Source: Ochromonas danica
Lineage: Eukaryota > Sar > Chrysophyceae > Chromulinales > Chromulinaceae
Direction of reading: 5' to 3'
NCBI GenBank assembly: GCA_015146655.1
Contig: VKHL01000148.1
Location: 1 to 64,000, forward strand
DNA: 64,000 nucleotides
Positions 46,489-57,930 of the stretch are shown piece after piece (the first letter of the stretch is position 1; each line of letters starts with the position of its first letter). Made by a program: the position numbers and the translations under genes. The notes beneath the pieces were generated by a model. That model saw nothing but the letters and a program-made list of their open reading frames with translations. It was not told the DNA's origin and ran no database searches.

Positions 46489-47239
46489 CAATGGAGAGTT
46501 ATGAATAGAGTGTCCTTCTTGACAGTCACATTGACGAAGCATCTCGAGCAGTAGACTATGTGAAGACAGCCACGTCGCTGGAATAGCGACAATGACTCGT
46601 CTGACTCACTCCCCCGAGCAATGCCATGAGAACTGTATACAAGGAATCTGCTTTCTCAGACTAGCAACCAAAAGTCTGATTGAGCTAGCCAAGTAAACCA
46701 CAGCCAAGGAAATGAATAATGTTGTTTCCATGTAATACTGAATGAAACCACATGTTGACTAGTCCTTGTATACATTACTATCATCCAAGTTGCTTACAAG
46801 AATTTTTCATGATTCATGATAGCTAGCTAAGCAGGAACAGAGCAACAGGATTGACCTGTTGAAGTGCTTTATGAAGATGATCTCATGATTTGATAATCAC
46901 TGCTGATATACCACTTACTAGGATCCATAAAGCATTTAAATAATAATTTTACGATGTTAATTCTGTTTTTCTAGCGCTAGATGAAGTGTAGCATGATTAT
47001 TTCTGATTAATGTATTACATAATAATATATAATAATATGATACAACTATCATACCTACCCCACGCACTACACTAATAGATAATCTCCGTCAACGAGGAGT
47101 CTGGGAATTTTGGAATTCTAGATTTGCTTTGCCACATTTCGCTTATTCTCCCAAACAGTTCCAATTCTTCCCAGCTGATCGCCCTCATAGTTGATGGGAA
47201 GAAAAGGACTGAGAGAAGGCTGGTCTTGTTGCAATTGCC
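46489..47239. other. 750-bp AT-rich intergenic stretch
   Basis: I see no gene, repeat array or RNA in it. 46910-47060 is A/T-rich with ATAATA words. Confidence 0.5.
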
Positions 47240-48530
47240 ATGAGATCTCTGACAAGTCTGCCTTCCCTCCTGTTAGCCTTGCTGCTGCTCCTCTTGCTGT
47301 CAGCCTCTTCTAGCAGTCTCTCTCCTCCACGCTCATTTATTTCCAGTAAGCAAGACATGTCTGCTAGCTCCAGTAACAACAATAACAACAAGAAGCACAT
47401 CCTCGTGACGGGCGGCACGGGGTACATTGGCGTGCACACCATCGTCAGCCTCGTGGAGGCTGGCTACCAAGTCACTGTGGTGGATAACCTCGTCAACTCC
47501 AGTCCCGAGGGTCTCAATCGCGTCCGCGAGCTGACGAACTGCCCCGAGGATCAGATTCGCTTCTGCCACGTGGACCTCTGCGACAAGGACGCACTCGAAG
47601 AAGTCTTCCGCACCTCGCCCACTTTCAAGTGCTGTATTCACTTTGCGGCTCTCAAGGCTGTAGGCGAGAGTGTGCGCAAGCCTCTGCTCTACTACCACAA
47701 CAACCTCTTCAGCACGCTGAACCTGTTGGAGATGCTGGACAAGTACTCCTGCCACTCCGTCGTCTTCTCCTCCTCTGCCACGGTATGATGATTCCTATTT
47801 AGCCACTATATCTAACGAGACTGACTGTAAAGGGTTGTTGGTGCAGGTGTACGGCGCAGCGGAGGTACCCATCCGCGAAGACACGCAGACAGGCGTGGGT
47901 ATCACCAACGCCTACGGCCGCACCAAGTACATGATCGAGGAGATGCTCAAGGACTTCAAGGTATCCAAGGACTTGCAAGGCGAGGCTGGGGGAGAGCCTT
48001 GGAGTGTGTCTATTCTGCGCTACTTCAACCCTGTGGGTGCGCATCCCTCGGGGCGGATCGGCGAGGACCCCAACGGCATCCCCAACAACCTCATGCCCTA
48101 TGTGGCTCAAGTGGTTGTTGGACGTAGAGATAAGCTGACCATTTATGGAAACGACTATCCAACTCCCGATGGCACGGGTGTGCGCGACTACATCCACGTA
48201 ATGGACCTGGCAGAGGGACACCTCGCGGCTTTGCGCTACTCCGAGGAGGCGGGAAATCCTGGCTATGGAAAGTGCTCTATTTTCAATCTGGGAACAGGTG
48301 TTGGTTGCTCAGTGCTGGATATGGTGGAAGCCATGAAGAAAGCCAGCGGCCGCCCTCTTCCCTACGAGTTTGGTCCTCGCCGACCCGGAGATATTGCTGT
48401 CTGCTACGCGGACCCGGCCTTGGCTGAGAAAGAGCTGGGATGGAAGGCTCGTCGAGGGCTGGACGAGATGTGTCGCGACCTCTGGACGTGGCAGTCCAAC
48501 AATCCCAACGGCTACGCCGCCCCCAAGTAG
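47240..48530 (+). CDS. GALE: UDP-glucose 4-epimerase, two exons
   Basis: Exons 47240..47782 and 47847..48530 (64-bp intron) give 408 residues. The enzyme interconverts UDP-glucose and UDP-galactose with bound NAD. The Rossmann loop [30 protein letters not shown], the catalytic Ser region FSSSATVYG (across the intron) and YGRTK with its Tyr and Lys are all present. The end shows [21 protein letters not shown] as in the family. Unusually, the family core starts only at about residue 52; before it is a Leu-rich hydrophobic run ([18 protein letters not shown]) that looks like a signal peptide, then poly-Asn. A cytosolic form could start at Met40. Confidence 0.95.
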
Positions 48531-48705
48531 AAAGCTCTGCCAGATCTCAAAATCTCCAAATCTCCAGATCTCTTCCTTTGCGATACGCCGCTAGTTGTTG
48601 TAGTGTTATTCTACCATTTCTATTTATGCTAAGTACTGCAACCTACTCGTCACTAACGGGGTTTATTGTCACCATCCAGCACAACATTAACATCAACATT
48701 AACCC

Positions 48706-48720
48706 CGCGCAAGTTGCGCG
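48706..48720. promoter_or_regulatory. Short inverted repeat CGCGCAA-G-TTGCGCG
   Basis: A perfect 7-1-7 inverted repeat about 95 bp upstream of the CCDC61 start. It is a possible protein-binding site. Confidence 0.3.
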
Positions 48721-48813
48721 ACGTGTAACGGTATTAGAAACAGTTTCTTCACAGTAAACGCGTTTCTGGTATGAGGAGGAAAAGATTTGAAAATTCAGTC
48801 TTGCGGACTGAAA

Positions 48814-51177
48814 ATGAATTCTTCTTCAGCCGCCACTGACTTCGTGCAGGAATGGACTTTGGCCTTCCACGGGTAGCTCTCTTCTCTTCTCTTCCCTCCC
48901 GCTTGATAGCCCTGCTACCCTTGACTCACTACTGCCGCCCTCCCCCCCTTCCTCTGTCTCGCTGTCTGTCTATAGCACGGACTACATCGTGACGGTGACT
49001 TCTTCTGACGCGCTGCTCTCTGTGGAGGTAGAGGATGAAGACAGTGGAGATCGATGGAGTGCTGAGTTCACCTCTCAATGTAATACCACCACCACCACCA
49101 CCACCACCACCATCACCACTACCACTCTGTCACCTCACTGTGTCACTGCTGCAGTACTAATATGTTACTAACTACCTGCCACCTCCTCTACCTCAGCTAC
49201 TACTACCTCACCCTCTACCCTACTCCACTCTATGCTATACACTATATACCGTGCACTCTGTACTATACACTCCATGCTATACCATGTGTTATGTTACACA
49301 CCATATACTATACCATATACTATACCCTACTGTATACCATATACTATATACCATATACTATATACTATACCCTATATACCATATACTATATACCATATAC
49401 TATATACAATATATATATACCCTATATACCATATACCATATACTATACCCTATATACCATATACCATATACTATACCCTACTGTATACCATATACTATAT
49501 ACTATATACTATACGCTATATACCATATACCATATACTATACCCTACTGTATACCATATACTATATACCATATGCTATATACCATATACTATACCCTATA
49601 TAGCATATACTACATACCATATACTATATACCATATAGTATATACCATACTGTATACTGTATACCGCATGTGTTATGCCGTGTGTATACTATGTAATATG
49701 TATACTATGTAATGTGTATACTATGTGTAATGTGTATACTATGTGTAATGTGTATACTATGTGTAATGTGTATACTATGTGTAATGTGTATACTATGTAT
49801 ACTATGTGTAATATGTATACTATGTGTAATGTGTATACTATGTGTATACTATGTGTAATATGTATACTATGTGTATACTATGTGTATACTATGTGTAATG
49901 TGTATACTATGTGTAATGTGTATACTATGTGTAATGTGTATACTATGTGTAATGTGTATACTATGTATACTATGTGTAATATGTATACTATGTGTAATGT
50001 GTATACTATGTGTATACTATGTGTAATATGTATACTATGTGTATACTATGTGTATACTATGTGTAATGTGTATACTATGTATACTATGTGTATACTATGT
50101 GTAATATGTATACTATGTGTATACTATGTGTAATATGTATACTATGTGTATACTATGTGTAATATGTATACTATGTGTATACTATGTGTAATATGTATAC
50201 TATGTGTATACTATGTGTAATGTGTATACTATGTGTATACTATGTGTATACTATGTGTAATGTGTATACTATGTGTAATATGTATACTATGTGTAATGTG
50301 TATACTATGTGTAATGTGTATACTATGTGTAATATGTATACTATGTGTAATGTGTATACTATGTGTAATATGTATACTATGTGTAATGTGTATACTATGT
50401 GTATACTATGTGTAATGTGTATACTATGTGTATACTATGTGTAATGTGTATACTATGTGTATACTATGTGTAATGTGTATACTATGTATACTATGTGTAT
50501 ACTATGTGTATACTATGTGTAATGTGTATACTATGTGTATACTATGTGTAATGTGTATACTATGTGTAATGTGTAATGTTGTTGTTAGATGTGGAGGAAA
50601 TCACTCACAAGGCAGGCAACTTCAAGAAGTTCCCTCTCTTCGTCAAGATGCTCTCCTCTGCCCTGGCCAAGAGCAGCGACAGTGTCTTCGTGGACCTCTT
50701 GACCTTCGCGGACCTCGAAGTGCTCAAGGCGCGCAAGACAGGCCAGCCCTCCTCCTCCTTCTCCTCCTCCACCACCGCCTCGCCGCACCGCCAGGGCCAG
50801 AAGCGCTACATCATCTTGACCTACACGGGGGAGTTCGACCGCGTGCACTACCCGCTGCCTCTGCCTTACGAAGACACACCCAACGCCGCGGCCCTGCAGA
50901 GAGCCGTTAAGAGATTGAGAAACAAACTGCGCGCAGCAGAGCCTGCAAGTGAGAAGGAAAGGTTAGCCCTCCATTACCACCACCATTACTACCACCATTA
51001 CAACCACCATTACCATTACTACCACCATTACCATTACTACCACCATTACCATTACCATTACCATTACCATTACCATTACCATTACCATTACCATTACCAT
51101 TACCATTACCATTACCATTACCATTACCATTACCATTACCATTGCTTACTATTATTACCTCTCTGACGGATTATGAC

Positions 51178-51236
<59 letters not shown>

Positions 51237-51267
51237 TGTGTGTGTGTGTGTGTGTCTGTGTGTCTGT

Positions 51268-51303
<36 letters not shown>

Positions 51304-52990
51304 CACTGTGTGTGTGTGCCACTGTGTGTGTGTCACTGTGTGTGTGTGTGTGTGTGTGCCACTATCTTCAGAGAATTGCGCCAACTAGTCACAGCGCTGC
51401 GGCAAGAGAACACTGAGTTACGCCATCGCCTGCGCCATGCGAAGGAAGCGGTCGAGAGCCACGCACACCACCTCCCAGCCACTGCCTCTCCTCGCGGCCC
51501 CTCCACCTCCACCTCCACCTCTGCTACCCGCGAGAGAGAGAATGAGCGCCGCCTGCGCCAACAAGTGGAAGAGCTCAGCAAGCAGCTGACCCAGACCTCG
51601 CAGACGTTAGAGCAAACCAGAAGAGATGCGGCGCGGAAAGTTGCCGCGGCTATGGCCACTTCTTCCTCCTCTGCCTACCTCAGCCCCCACCTCTCCCCTG
51701 GAGGAGGAGGAGGAGGAGGAGGGAAGGAAATGCGAGAGTTGCGGCTCAAGGTGCAACGCCTCGAACAAGAACTGCGCGCTGAGCGACTAGCACGGGGCCG
51801 TCCTACCCATCAATCCAACCATCACAGCGTGGTAGCAGCAGCACCAGGAGGAGGAGGAGGAGGAGGAAGAGGCTATGGCAACAGTCGCACCAGCTCGCCT
51901 CGAGCTCGCAGTGCCAGTCCCGCGACCAATTCGACGAGATCGCCTGCCCTGCACAACAGCTACCACAGCCACAGCCACAGACTGTCTAGCACTCCTCCTC
52001 CTGCCCCTCCTGCTACCACTCCGCGTAAACGATCAACCACACCGACCACAACAACGTCCTCAGCGATGGCGGCAGGAAGAGGAGCAGGAGGAGGAGGAGG
52101 AGGAGCGTCCCAGTCAAGGCGCAAGGCTACCAACACAGCGACACTTCGCAGTGACAGCCCCGCCTCTGTCTCCAGCAGAGCGAGCAGTCAAGGCAGCGCG
52201 CGTGGTAGTGTGCGCAGTACAGGCAGCAACAATAGCGCGACGAAGAAGACAACAACGAAGAAGCACTCTACCACTACCACTACCTCCTCCTCCTCCACCT
52301 CCTCGGCAGTGTTGAACGGCGCGGGTAGGGATGAACGAACACGTCACGAACGATCGCCTTCTCGACTGCGCGGTAGTCGACAAAGCAGTTATCATTATGA
52401 CGGGCGGGACGATGGTAGCGATCTCCCTCCACGCAGACAGGCGGTAGTAGCTAGCAGCAGTAGCGCCAGTAGAAGACTCAACACTACCGAGGAGGTGGCG
52501 GACTGGATACCCCCCGCTCCTCCGCGAGTGAGAAGCAATCTCTCGACTGCCAGCAGTGTCAGCGGGGTAACTACCACGATGGTCCCAGTGAAGGTGCGGG
52601 CGGTGGCGGGGGCGGGGGCGGTGGAGGGCGAGCAGGTGGCAGTGGCGCAGAGCGTTCGGCAGTCGCTGGAAGGTCTGCTACCCCCGCGCTCTTCCGCAGC
52701 AGCTCCCACCTCGGCACAGGGCGACCATCTAGCCGCCAAGCAGCATCTGCGTGGCCCTCCCGCTAGTCGGGAGGAGACGAAGCAGGAGGAGGAGGACATC
52801 GCAGCGATCGACCGTCGCATCCAAGCACTGCAAGCCTACCTCGACAACGCCAGGTAACCCCTCCTCCTCCCCCTCCCCTCTAGCTTGCAACGCTAATGTC
52901 TCACGATAACAATGAGGCAGGAAGGGACTCGCCACTGACAACGCCGCCGCAGCAGCAGCAGGAGGAGGAGGAGAAGGAGAGAAGGCTTGA
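48814..52990 (+). CDS. CCDC61: CCDC61/VFL3 basal-body protein, five exons
   Basis: Exons 48814..48872, 48976..49079, 50589..50961, 51372..52853 and 52921..52990 keep frame and give 695 residues. The spliced head reads YIVTVTSSDALLSVEVEDED, DRWSAEFTSQYVEEITHKAG, NFKKFPLFVKMLSSALAKSS, VFVDLLTFADLEVL, YIILTYTGEFDRVHYPLPLP. This is the XRCC4/SAS-6-type head of CCDC61 almost motif for motif. A coiled coil follows (ELRQLVTALRQENTELRHRL), then a long basic Ser/Thr/Gly-rich tail with repeated RS/SPR patches. CCDC61 forms filaments at basal bodies and orients rootlet microtubules (VFL3 in Chlamydomonas). Introns 2 (1509 bp) and 3 (410 bp) consist mainly of microsatellites; the joins are still clear because both sides match the family. 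Confidence 0.88.
49240..49675. repeat. CCATATACTATA-type microsatellite in CCDC61 intron 2
   Basis: Irregular CCATATACTATA and TACTATACC units over more than 400 bp. They encode only artefactual Tyr/Ile-rich open frames. Confidence 0.95.
49676..50578. repeat. TATACTATGTGTAATGTG minisatellite with higher-order structure
   Basis: About 900 bp of two interleaved short units (TATACTATGTG and TAATGTG variants). A 168-bp pattern at 49726-49893 recurs at 49894-50061, apparently unchanged, so longer blocks have duplicated in tandem. Confidence 0.95.
50970..51141. repeat. CCATTA hexamer repeat in CCDC61 intron 3
   Basis: Some 25 CCATTA/CCACCATTA units follow the donor at 50962. Confidence 0.95.
51179..51358. 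repeat. TG microsatellite in CCDC61 intron 3
   Basis: A (TG)n tract with interruptions such as TGTCTG and TGCCACTG, ending just before the acceptor at 51371. Confidence 0.95.
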
Positions 52991-53333
52991 CTACCCTCGC
53001 CCTTCTGACAGAGATTGAAGTCTATCTAGTCTATCAAAGGCTATTGAAGTCTATCTAGTCTACGTGTTGCTGTCTCTATCGCAGGGAGGGCTTGTTAAGT
53101 TATTCTGGACTAAGCCAACTGTTAAGTCAACTACCCTTGACTACCCTAGACTAGTCAACTACAGCAATTAGTGTCTCAAGTCAAGTCAACTGGTCAACTA
53201 ACTACCTCTGACTGCTTCAATGGCTACCCTTGTAGACTACCTTGTCTCGCCTTGGGGATGTACACAATAGACAGACAGCAGATGTACAGTGTAGCTCTAA
53301 CACTAGCAATAGCAATAGCACTAGCCTTCCTTC
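52991..53333. other. Intergenic stretch between convergent genes
   Basis: A 20-bp unit ATTGAAGTCTATCTAGTCTA occurs at 53013-53032 and 53043-53062, followed by many GTCAACT words. No gene seen. Confidence 0.5.
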
Positions 53334-55208
53334 TCAACGGCTCTCTATCTCTGAGAGAAGACTGCTACACTTCTGTCGCACCTCATCTCTGCCTAGGAGG
53401 TGCGCTGCGTTGCGCTGTGAGACAGTGCGACTCTCCGCCAAGCACTCCTCTATAGCCTTGCGCACATCCGAGGAGGAGCAGGAGGAGGTGGTGGCAGCAG
53501 GAGCAGGAGGAGGGACTATCAGTGGGGTAGAGGCTATGCTGTGCAACTGACTCTGCAGGTGGTTGCGGTAGAAAGCACCGCGTGCTAGTCGCAGCAGCTC
53601 GCACCTCCTCTGCACCTCCTTCTCCAGCACCTCTAAGGGATTCTCTTGCCCCCGCGCTGCTAGCAAGCTGTTGATTACCATGTAGACAGTCTCCAGGTGC
53701 GGCCCCAGGGACGAGGAGGGTAGCAGACCAGGTAGTGCCGCGGAGGAGGTGCCAGGCAAAGGGAGAGGTAGTTGCTTTCCCGTCTCTACCCATGCAGTGA
53801 GAGTTGGCTGTGTCGAGGAGGTGGCGAGGTAGTGGAAGGACACACGACTACCGCCCAAGACACGCACGCACACCGCCTTTACCCTTCCCTCGCCCCACAC
53901 CGCAGAGCAAAGGTAGCGCCTCTCGCGCACTTGAATATCAAAAGAGAGCTCTTGGCTTGTCCCCGCCTGAGCTCTTCCAGGGGTAGTAGCAGTAGCAGTA
54001 GTAGTAGTAGTAGTAGTAGGAGGAGGAGGAGGAAGGAGAGGGTAGCTACTTTGTCGTGGGCGAGCTGAGAAGAAGGCTAACAGGCGCTGGCAGAGGCCGC
54101 GCTCCACCAGAAGACTGTCTCCATCACAGGGTAGCAACAGCACGAGGTCGCGGTGGTAGACTTTGGCCTCGTCTGAAGTCTTCGCATCGCGGGGTAGCAC
54201 TGTGAAGTTAACGCCATCGAATAGCACGACCTGACCACGAGACCAAGCCTGCACCTCCTCGCCACTACCTATGTCAGCGCTACCATCCCAATCGGCAACA
54301 GACCCGCAAGAGGTCCACCGCGGATGAGGGACAGAGAGGTAGAGAACTCCTCGCACCTCCTCGGCCACGATCTGCACCTCCTCAGAGGTGGTGGGGTAGG
54401 CCTCTTCGTCCCGGAAGACTGCCAGCCAATCGCCCAGCGCCAAGTCATGCAGACTAGCCCACTCCTTCGCCTCCTCCTCCTCCTGCTGCTCCTCCTCCTC
54501 CTGCCTCGCCTTCAGAGGCCATCGCCGAGGAATCCATCGCCTCACTTCCACTTCCCGCGACTGCTTGGGGTAGCGCTGCTCAGCGAGGCGGTGGCGGTAG
54601 TAGCGGTCCAGAGGGCTATCCAGGTCGTGCAGCGCGGGCAGGTGGCGCAGGAGGAGGAGGCGCAGGCCAAAGCGGCACAAGCGCAGCTGGCCAGCCAGGG
54701 GGTCGTCCCTCACCAGCCTTACCCACTCCTCCTCCTCCTCCTGCTCCACCACCTCCTCCTGCTCCTTCTCGCCAGGCGACAAGAAGCGCGAGCACAGGAA
54801 GGGTCGTGTGGCCAGGCGGTTGCGGAAGGCCAGCAAGTCTCTCAAGGAAGTGGTCCATCGCGATGGCGCGCAGGCCGTGAGGCAGAAGCGGTCAGCCGCC
54901 CCGCGCTCCACGATGCGGCAGCAGCGGCCAGACGGAGAGAGCAGCACCATGGCATGCACTTGGTAGCTCTCTGTCTCTGTTGCATCAAGAGGTGTGAGGA
55001 AGGTAAGGGTAGGAGGAGGAGGAGGAGGAGGAGGAGGAGGAGGAGGAGGAGGAGGAGGAGGAGGAGGAGGAGGGGTACCTTCGCCAATCTCTCTCAGAAT
55101 AGCTGCTGGGGCTCTACACCGAGAGGTTCCAAACAGTCCAATGCAGGTGTCGTCATGCAGAAGAAAGGCTCTGAACCTGTCCTCCTCCTCCTCCGCTTCT
55201 CTCGCCAT
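53334..55208 (-). CDS. C5orf34-like protein, two exons
   Basis: Exons on the minus strand are 55208..55079 and 54976..53334. The 102-bp intron between them is almost pure CCT repeat on the sense strand; reading through it would insert some 22 prolines. The spliced protein has 590 residues. The stretch SLRDLLAFRNRLATRPFLCS matches the C5orf34 N-terminal region (ALDFRN-x3-ATCPFL). VLFDGVNFTVLP and a late WVETG fit the beta-rich C-terminal domain of that family. Acidic Glu runs interrupt the middle. The vertebrate family is uncharacterised but has a polo-box-like or centriole-associated reputation that I cannot verify here. Treat the family link as probable, the function as unknown. Confidence 0.7.
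   Translation of the reverse strand: MAREAEEEEDRFRAFLLHDDTCIGLFGTSRCRAPAAILREIGEGTPPPPPPPPPPPPPPPPPPPPPTLTFLTPLDATETESYQVHAMVLLSPSGRCCRIVERGAADRFCLTACAPSRWTTSLRDLLAFRNRLATRPFLCSRFLSPGEKEQEEVVEQEEEEEWVRLVRDDPLAGQLRLCRFGLRLLLLRHLPALHDLDSPLDRYYRHRLAEQRYPKQSREVEVRRWIPRRWPLKARQEEEEQQEEEEAKEWASLHDLALGDWLAVFRDEEAYPTTSEEVQIVAEEVRGVLYLSVPHPRWTSCGSVADWDGSADIGSGEEVQAWSRGQVVLFDGVNFTVLPRDAKTSDEAKVYHRDLVLLLPCDGDSLLVERGLCQRLLAFFSARPRQSSYPLLPPPPPTTTTTTTATATTPGRAQAGTSQELSFDIQVRERRYLCSAVWGEGRVKAVCVRVLGGSRVSFHYLATSSTQPTLTAWVETGKQLPLPLPGTSSAALPGLLPSSSLGPHLETVYMVINSLLAARGQENPLEVLEKEVQRRCELLRLARGAFYRNHLQSQLHSIASTPLIVPPPAPAATTSSCSSSDVRKAIEECLAESRTVSQRNAAHLLGRDEVRQKCSSLLSEIESR
55011..55072. repeat. GGA/CCT trinucleotide repeat in the C5orf34-like intron
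   Basis: About 20 GGA triplets on the plus strand. They serve as the polypyrimidine-rich body of a minus-strand intron. Confidence 0.9.
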
Positions 55209-55767
55209 GGCAATCTATAGACGAGTCCAAACCAGATTAACAGCCAAATGTCTAAATTCTGTCTTTTTGGCTTTTTCAAATTTGGAATTAGGGAATTTCG
55301 TAAATAATTGTCCATCAGCATCATCATTAGCATTAGTCCACTGTAATAATATCGACGATACTATTTGTATATAATGTATATACCGTATTACTGTATATAC
55401 TGTACTACTGTATATTCTACACACTGTGCTTGTAACACGATGTAACACGATGTGAGCTGGCTGCGGCAACTCGACAGGGTAACACGATGCTCTCTCCACT
55501 CCAACAGCTAGTAAGGATTGTTCTTAATGTGGTAACCAGCCTAATATGATCTCCCAAGACAGGCGGCACGGCGTGGAGAATCGCAATCGCTTCAATCTGT
55601 GAGTCGAGCAATTGCTAACTTTCATGCTTTTTAAGAAAATTGGTACATATTATCTACCCTACACCAATAACCCAATCACCGCCATCACACTAAACTACAG
55701 ACAGAGTCGCTTTGCAGCAAAATCTTCTATGACATGGCTCAGCATCAATGCACTAGCATCAATCAAA
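55209..55767. other. 560-bp intergenic stretch
   Basis: No gene seen. The 10-mer TGTAACACGA is repeated at 55431-55450, with a third partial copy near 55479. Confidence 0.45.
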
Positions 55768-57595
55768 CTAGATCTTGCGCTTCTTGTCGTGGTGCACTTC
55801 TCCTTCTGGTTGCGCGTCGCCGACTGCAGAAGGGATGGAGAAGGCGGAGTCATAGGCCTGACTGTGCACTCCGGCTACTGCGCGACCAGAGCAGTCAGCA
55901 CGGTTTTTGAAGCTTTCATCCCAAGCAATGGCGCGAGCTGTGGAGCAAGCAATTGATGGCCCTCCAGGTACTGTTCGGACTGCCGCCGCTTGAGGGAAAT
56001 GCCCTTCAAAAATGGAGCGGTACAGATAGGCTTCCTTGGTGACAGGCGTGTTCTCGGGAAAGCGGTTGGCAGCATTGGCAAACATCTGGTCCGTGACTTG
56101 TTGGTTGGCAAGATCACGCAAGGAGTCAATCCATCCATATCCTACGCCATCACTAAACTGCTCCTTTTGGCGCCACAGAATGTCGTCAGGGAGGTAGGGA
56201 TCATCAGGAGTGTCGAATGCCTTGCGAAGGATATACTTTTCAATGCGACCAGACTTGATCATCTTCTCTTGAGGATCAATGTTCATTGCGACATCGAGGA
56301 AGTCGGCATCGAGAAATGGCACGCGAGCTTCTAGACCCCACGCGGAAGTGGCTTTGTTGGCACGAAGACAATCAAAGAGGTAGAGGTTGGCCAACTTGTC
56401 ACGCAGCTCAGCCTGGAACTCCTCGGCATTGGGTGCTTTGTGGAAGTAGAGATAGCCTCCAAAGACCTCGTCACTACCCTCACCGGAGAGAACCATTTTG
56501 ATACCCATCGCCTTAATCTTACGGCTCATGAGGAACATAGGCGTGGAGGCTCGAATAGTGGTGGTGTCAAAAGTCTCCAAGTGATAGATGACCTCTCGAA
56601 TAGCATCGAGACCCTCTTGAATCGTGTAGGTATACGAGTGATGGACAGTTCCGAGGAAGTCTGCCACTCTCTTCGCAGCTACCAGATCAGGAGAGTTCTC
56701 CAGACCAATACAGAAGGAGTGTAACTGAGGGAACCAGCCCAAGTGATCCGCTCCTTGAGCCTGCTGACGACGCTTCACAATTCTTGAAGCCACAGAGGCT
56801 ACTAGCGAGGAGTCAAGACCTCCGGAGAGAAGCACTCCCCAGGGCACATCGGACATCATTCTGCGTTTGACGGCTTTCTCGAAGGCCTCGCGAAGCACGG
56901 TGCCATCAAACTTGTTGGTAGGCATCGTAGGTTGACGCCAAATTGGGTTATACCACCGAGTGAGTTGCCCCGTCTTGCTGGAGTAATAGTGGCCAGGTGG
57001 AAACTGATCGAAGCGGGCACACTCGGCAGCCAGCGCCTTCATCTCCGAGGCGAACCACACGCTTCCATCAGAGCCGTAGCCAATATACAATGGGGTAATA
57101 CCCATGTGATCACGGACAGCAGCAAAGGACTTATCTTTACGATCATAAATCACGAAGGAGAACATGCCGCGCAACTTGTTGGGGAAGTCCTCCAAGCCCA
57201 CCTGACCACACAAGAAACACAACTCAGCTCACTACCAAAGCATAGCATTCCTCTTTCTTACTGCCTACCTGTTGGTAAAGAGGAATGACAACCTCACAAT
57301 CGGATCCAGTCAAAGGCTGGTATGCAGCTGTGAGGCCAGCATAGAGATCTTTGTAGTTGTAGATCTCTCCGTTGGCAGCCACCACGATACTGTTATCCGG
57401 GCTCACCAAAGGCTGTGCTCCAGACTCAGGATCGATAATTGCCAAGCGCTCATGTGCAATGGCCGTAGTTCCCTCCACCATGTAGCCGCTCCAGTCGGGG
57501 CCTCTGTGGCGCAGCTTGATGGAGCACTCGATGAGCTTCTTGCGCAGCTCCGCCTCTGACAGAGAGGAGCAGAAGATGGCCAAGATACCACACAT
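55768..57595 (-). CDS. ASNS: Asparagine synthetase (glutamine-hydrolysing), two exons
   Basis: Exons on the minus strand are 57595..57269 and 57201..55768 (67-bp intron), giving 586 residues. It makes asparagine from aspartate, glutamine and ATP. The N-terminal nucleophile amidotransferase domain starts with MCGILAIF, so Cys2 is the nucleophile after Met removal; RHRGPDWSG, HERLAIIDP and AANGEIYNY follow. The synthetase domain has GVLLSGGLDSSLVASVASR (PP-loop), VLSGEGSDEVFGGYLYFH and GLEARVPFLD. The C-terminus ends DKKRKI. It matches the eukaryotic AsnB/ASNS type. Upstream are a TTTTCAGTCCG word and the 26-bp element shared with GMP synthase, also a glutamine amidotransferase. Confidence 0.97.
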
Positions 57596-57613
57596 TGTGA
57601 AACTTCAGATGTG

Positions 57614-57624
57614 CGGACTGAAAA
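57614..57624 (-). promoter_or_regulatory. Initiator-like TTTTCAGTCCG before asparagine synthetase
   Basis: Identical to 43850-43860 and in sense orientation, 19 bp before the start codon. A copy in antisense orientation overlaps the CCDC61 start (48804-48814), where the sense strand also has TTCAGTCTTG at 48794-48803. Confidence 0.35.
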
Positions 57625-57720
57625 TCTTTCGAGGGAGGGACGATTGCACACCACACCAGACAAACGATGGGATTGCTGTGAATCTGAATGATGAAATTTC
57701 ACTGGGCGTGAACAAGAAAA

Positions 57721-57746
57721 CGAAACTTCGAACACGAAAAGTCTAC
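57721..57746 (-). promoter_or_regulatory. 26-bp element shared with the GMP synthase promoter
   Basis: 126 bp upstream of the start; the sense strand contains ACTTTTCGTGTTC and AAGTTTCG. It matches 12037-12062 at 22 of 26 bases in the same orientation. Confidence 0.45.
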
Positions 57747-57930
57747 CCCCCCCCGCAACAACATAATAGTCCAATGCAGTTACGGCATCTTCTATTCTAT
57801 TCTCTCGCCCCTGTTAGTGCAAGTGTGGTTTGGGCCATTATGTACAAACTAGGGTGTTTAAAGGTTTACAAGTGATGGGATCTACCAACAGCGGAGGGGA
57901 TGGGAGGGGTGGAGAGGCACAACCAATAAA

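Noticed and set aside
49676-50578. CRISPR-like regular repeats
   Set aside because: There are no unique spacers; units are simple-sequence variants in a eukaryotic intron.
49162-50910. Long Tyr/Met/Cys-rich open frames across the repeat region
   Set aside because: They are products of the microsatellite lacking stops in several frames; they lie inside CCDC61 intron 2.
51136-51388. Poly Cys-Val and Thr-His open frames
   Set aside because: Translations of the TG/CA microsatellite in CCDC61 intron 3.
54977-55078. Poly-proline segment in the C5orf34-like protein
   Set aside because: A GTACCC donor and CAACAG acceptor in the right phase flank it, so it is better explained as a CCT-rich intron.
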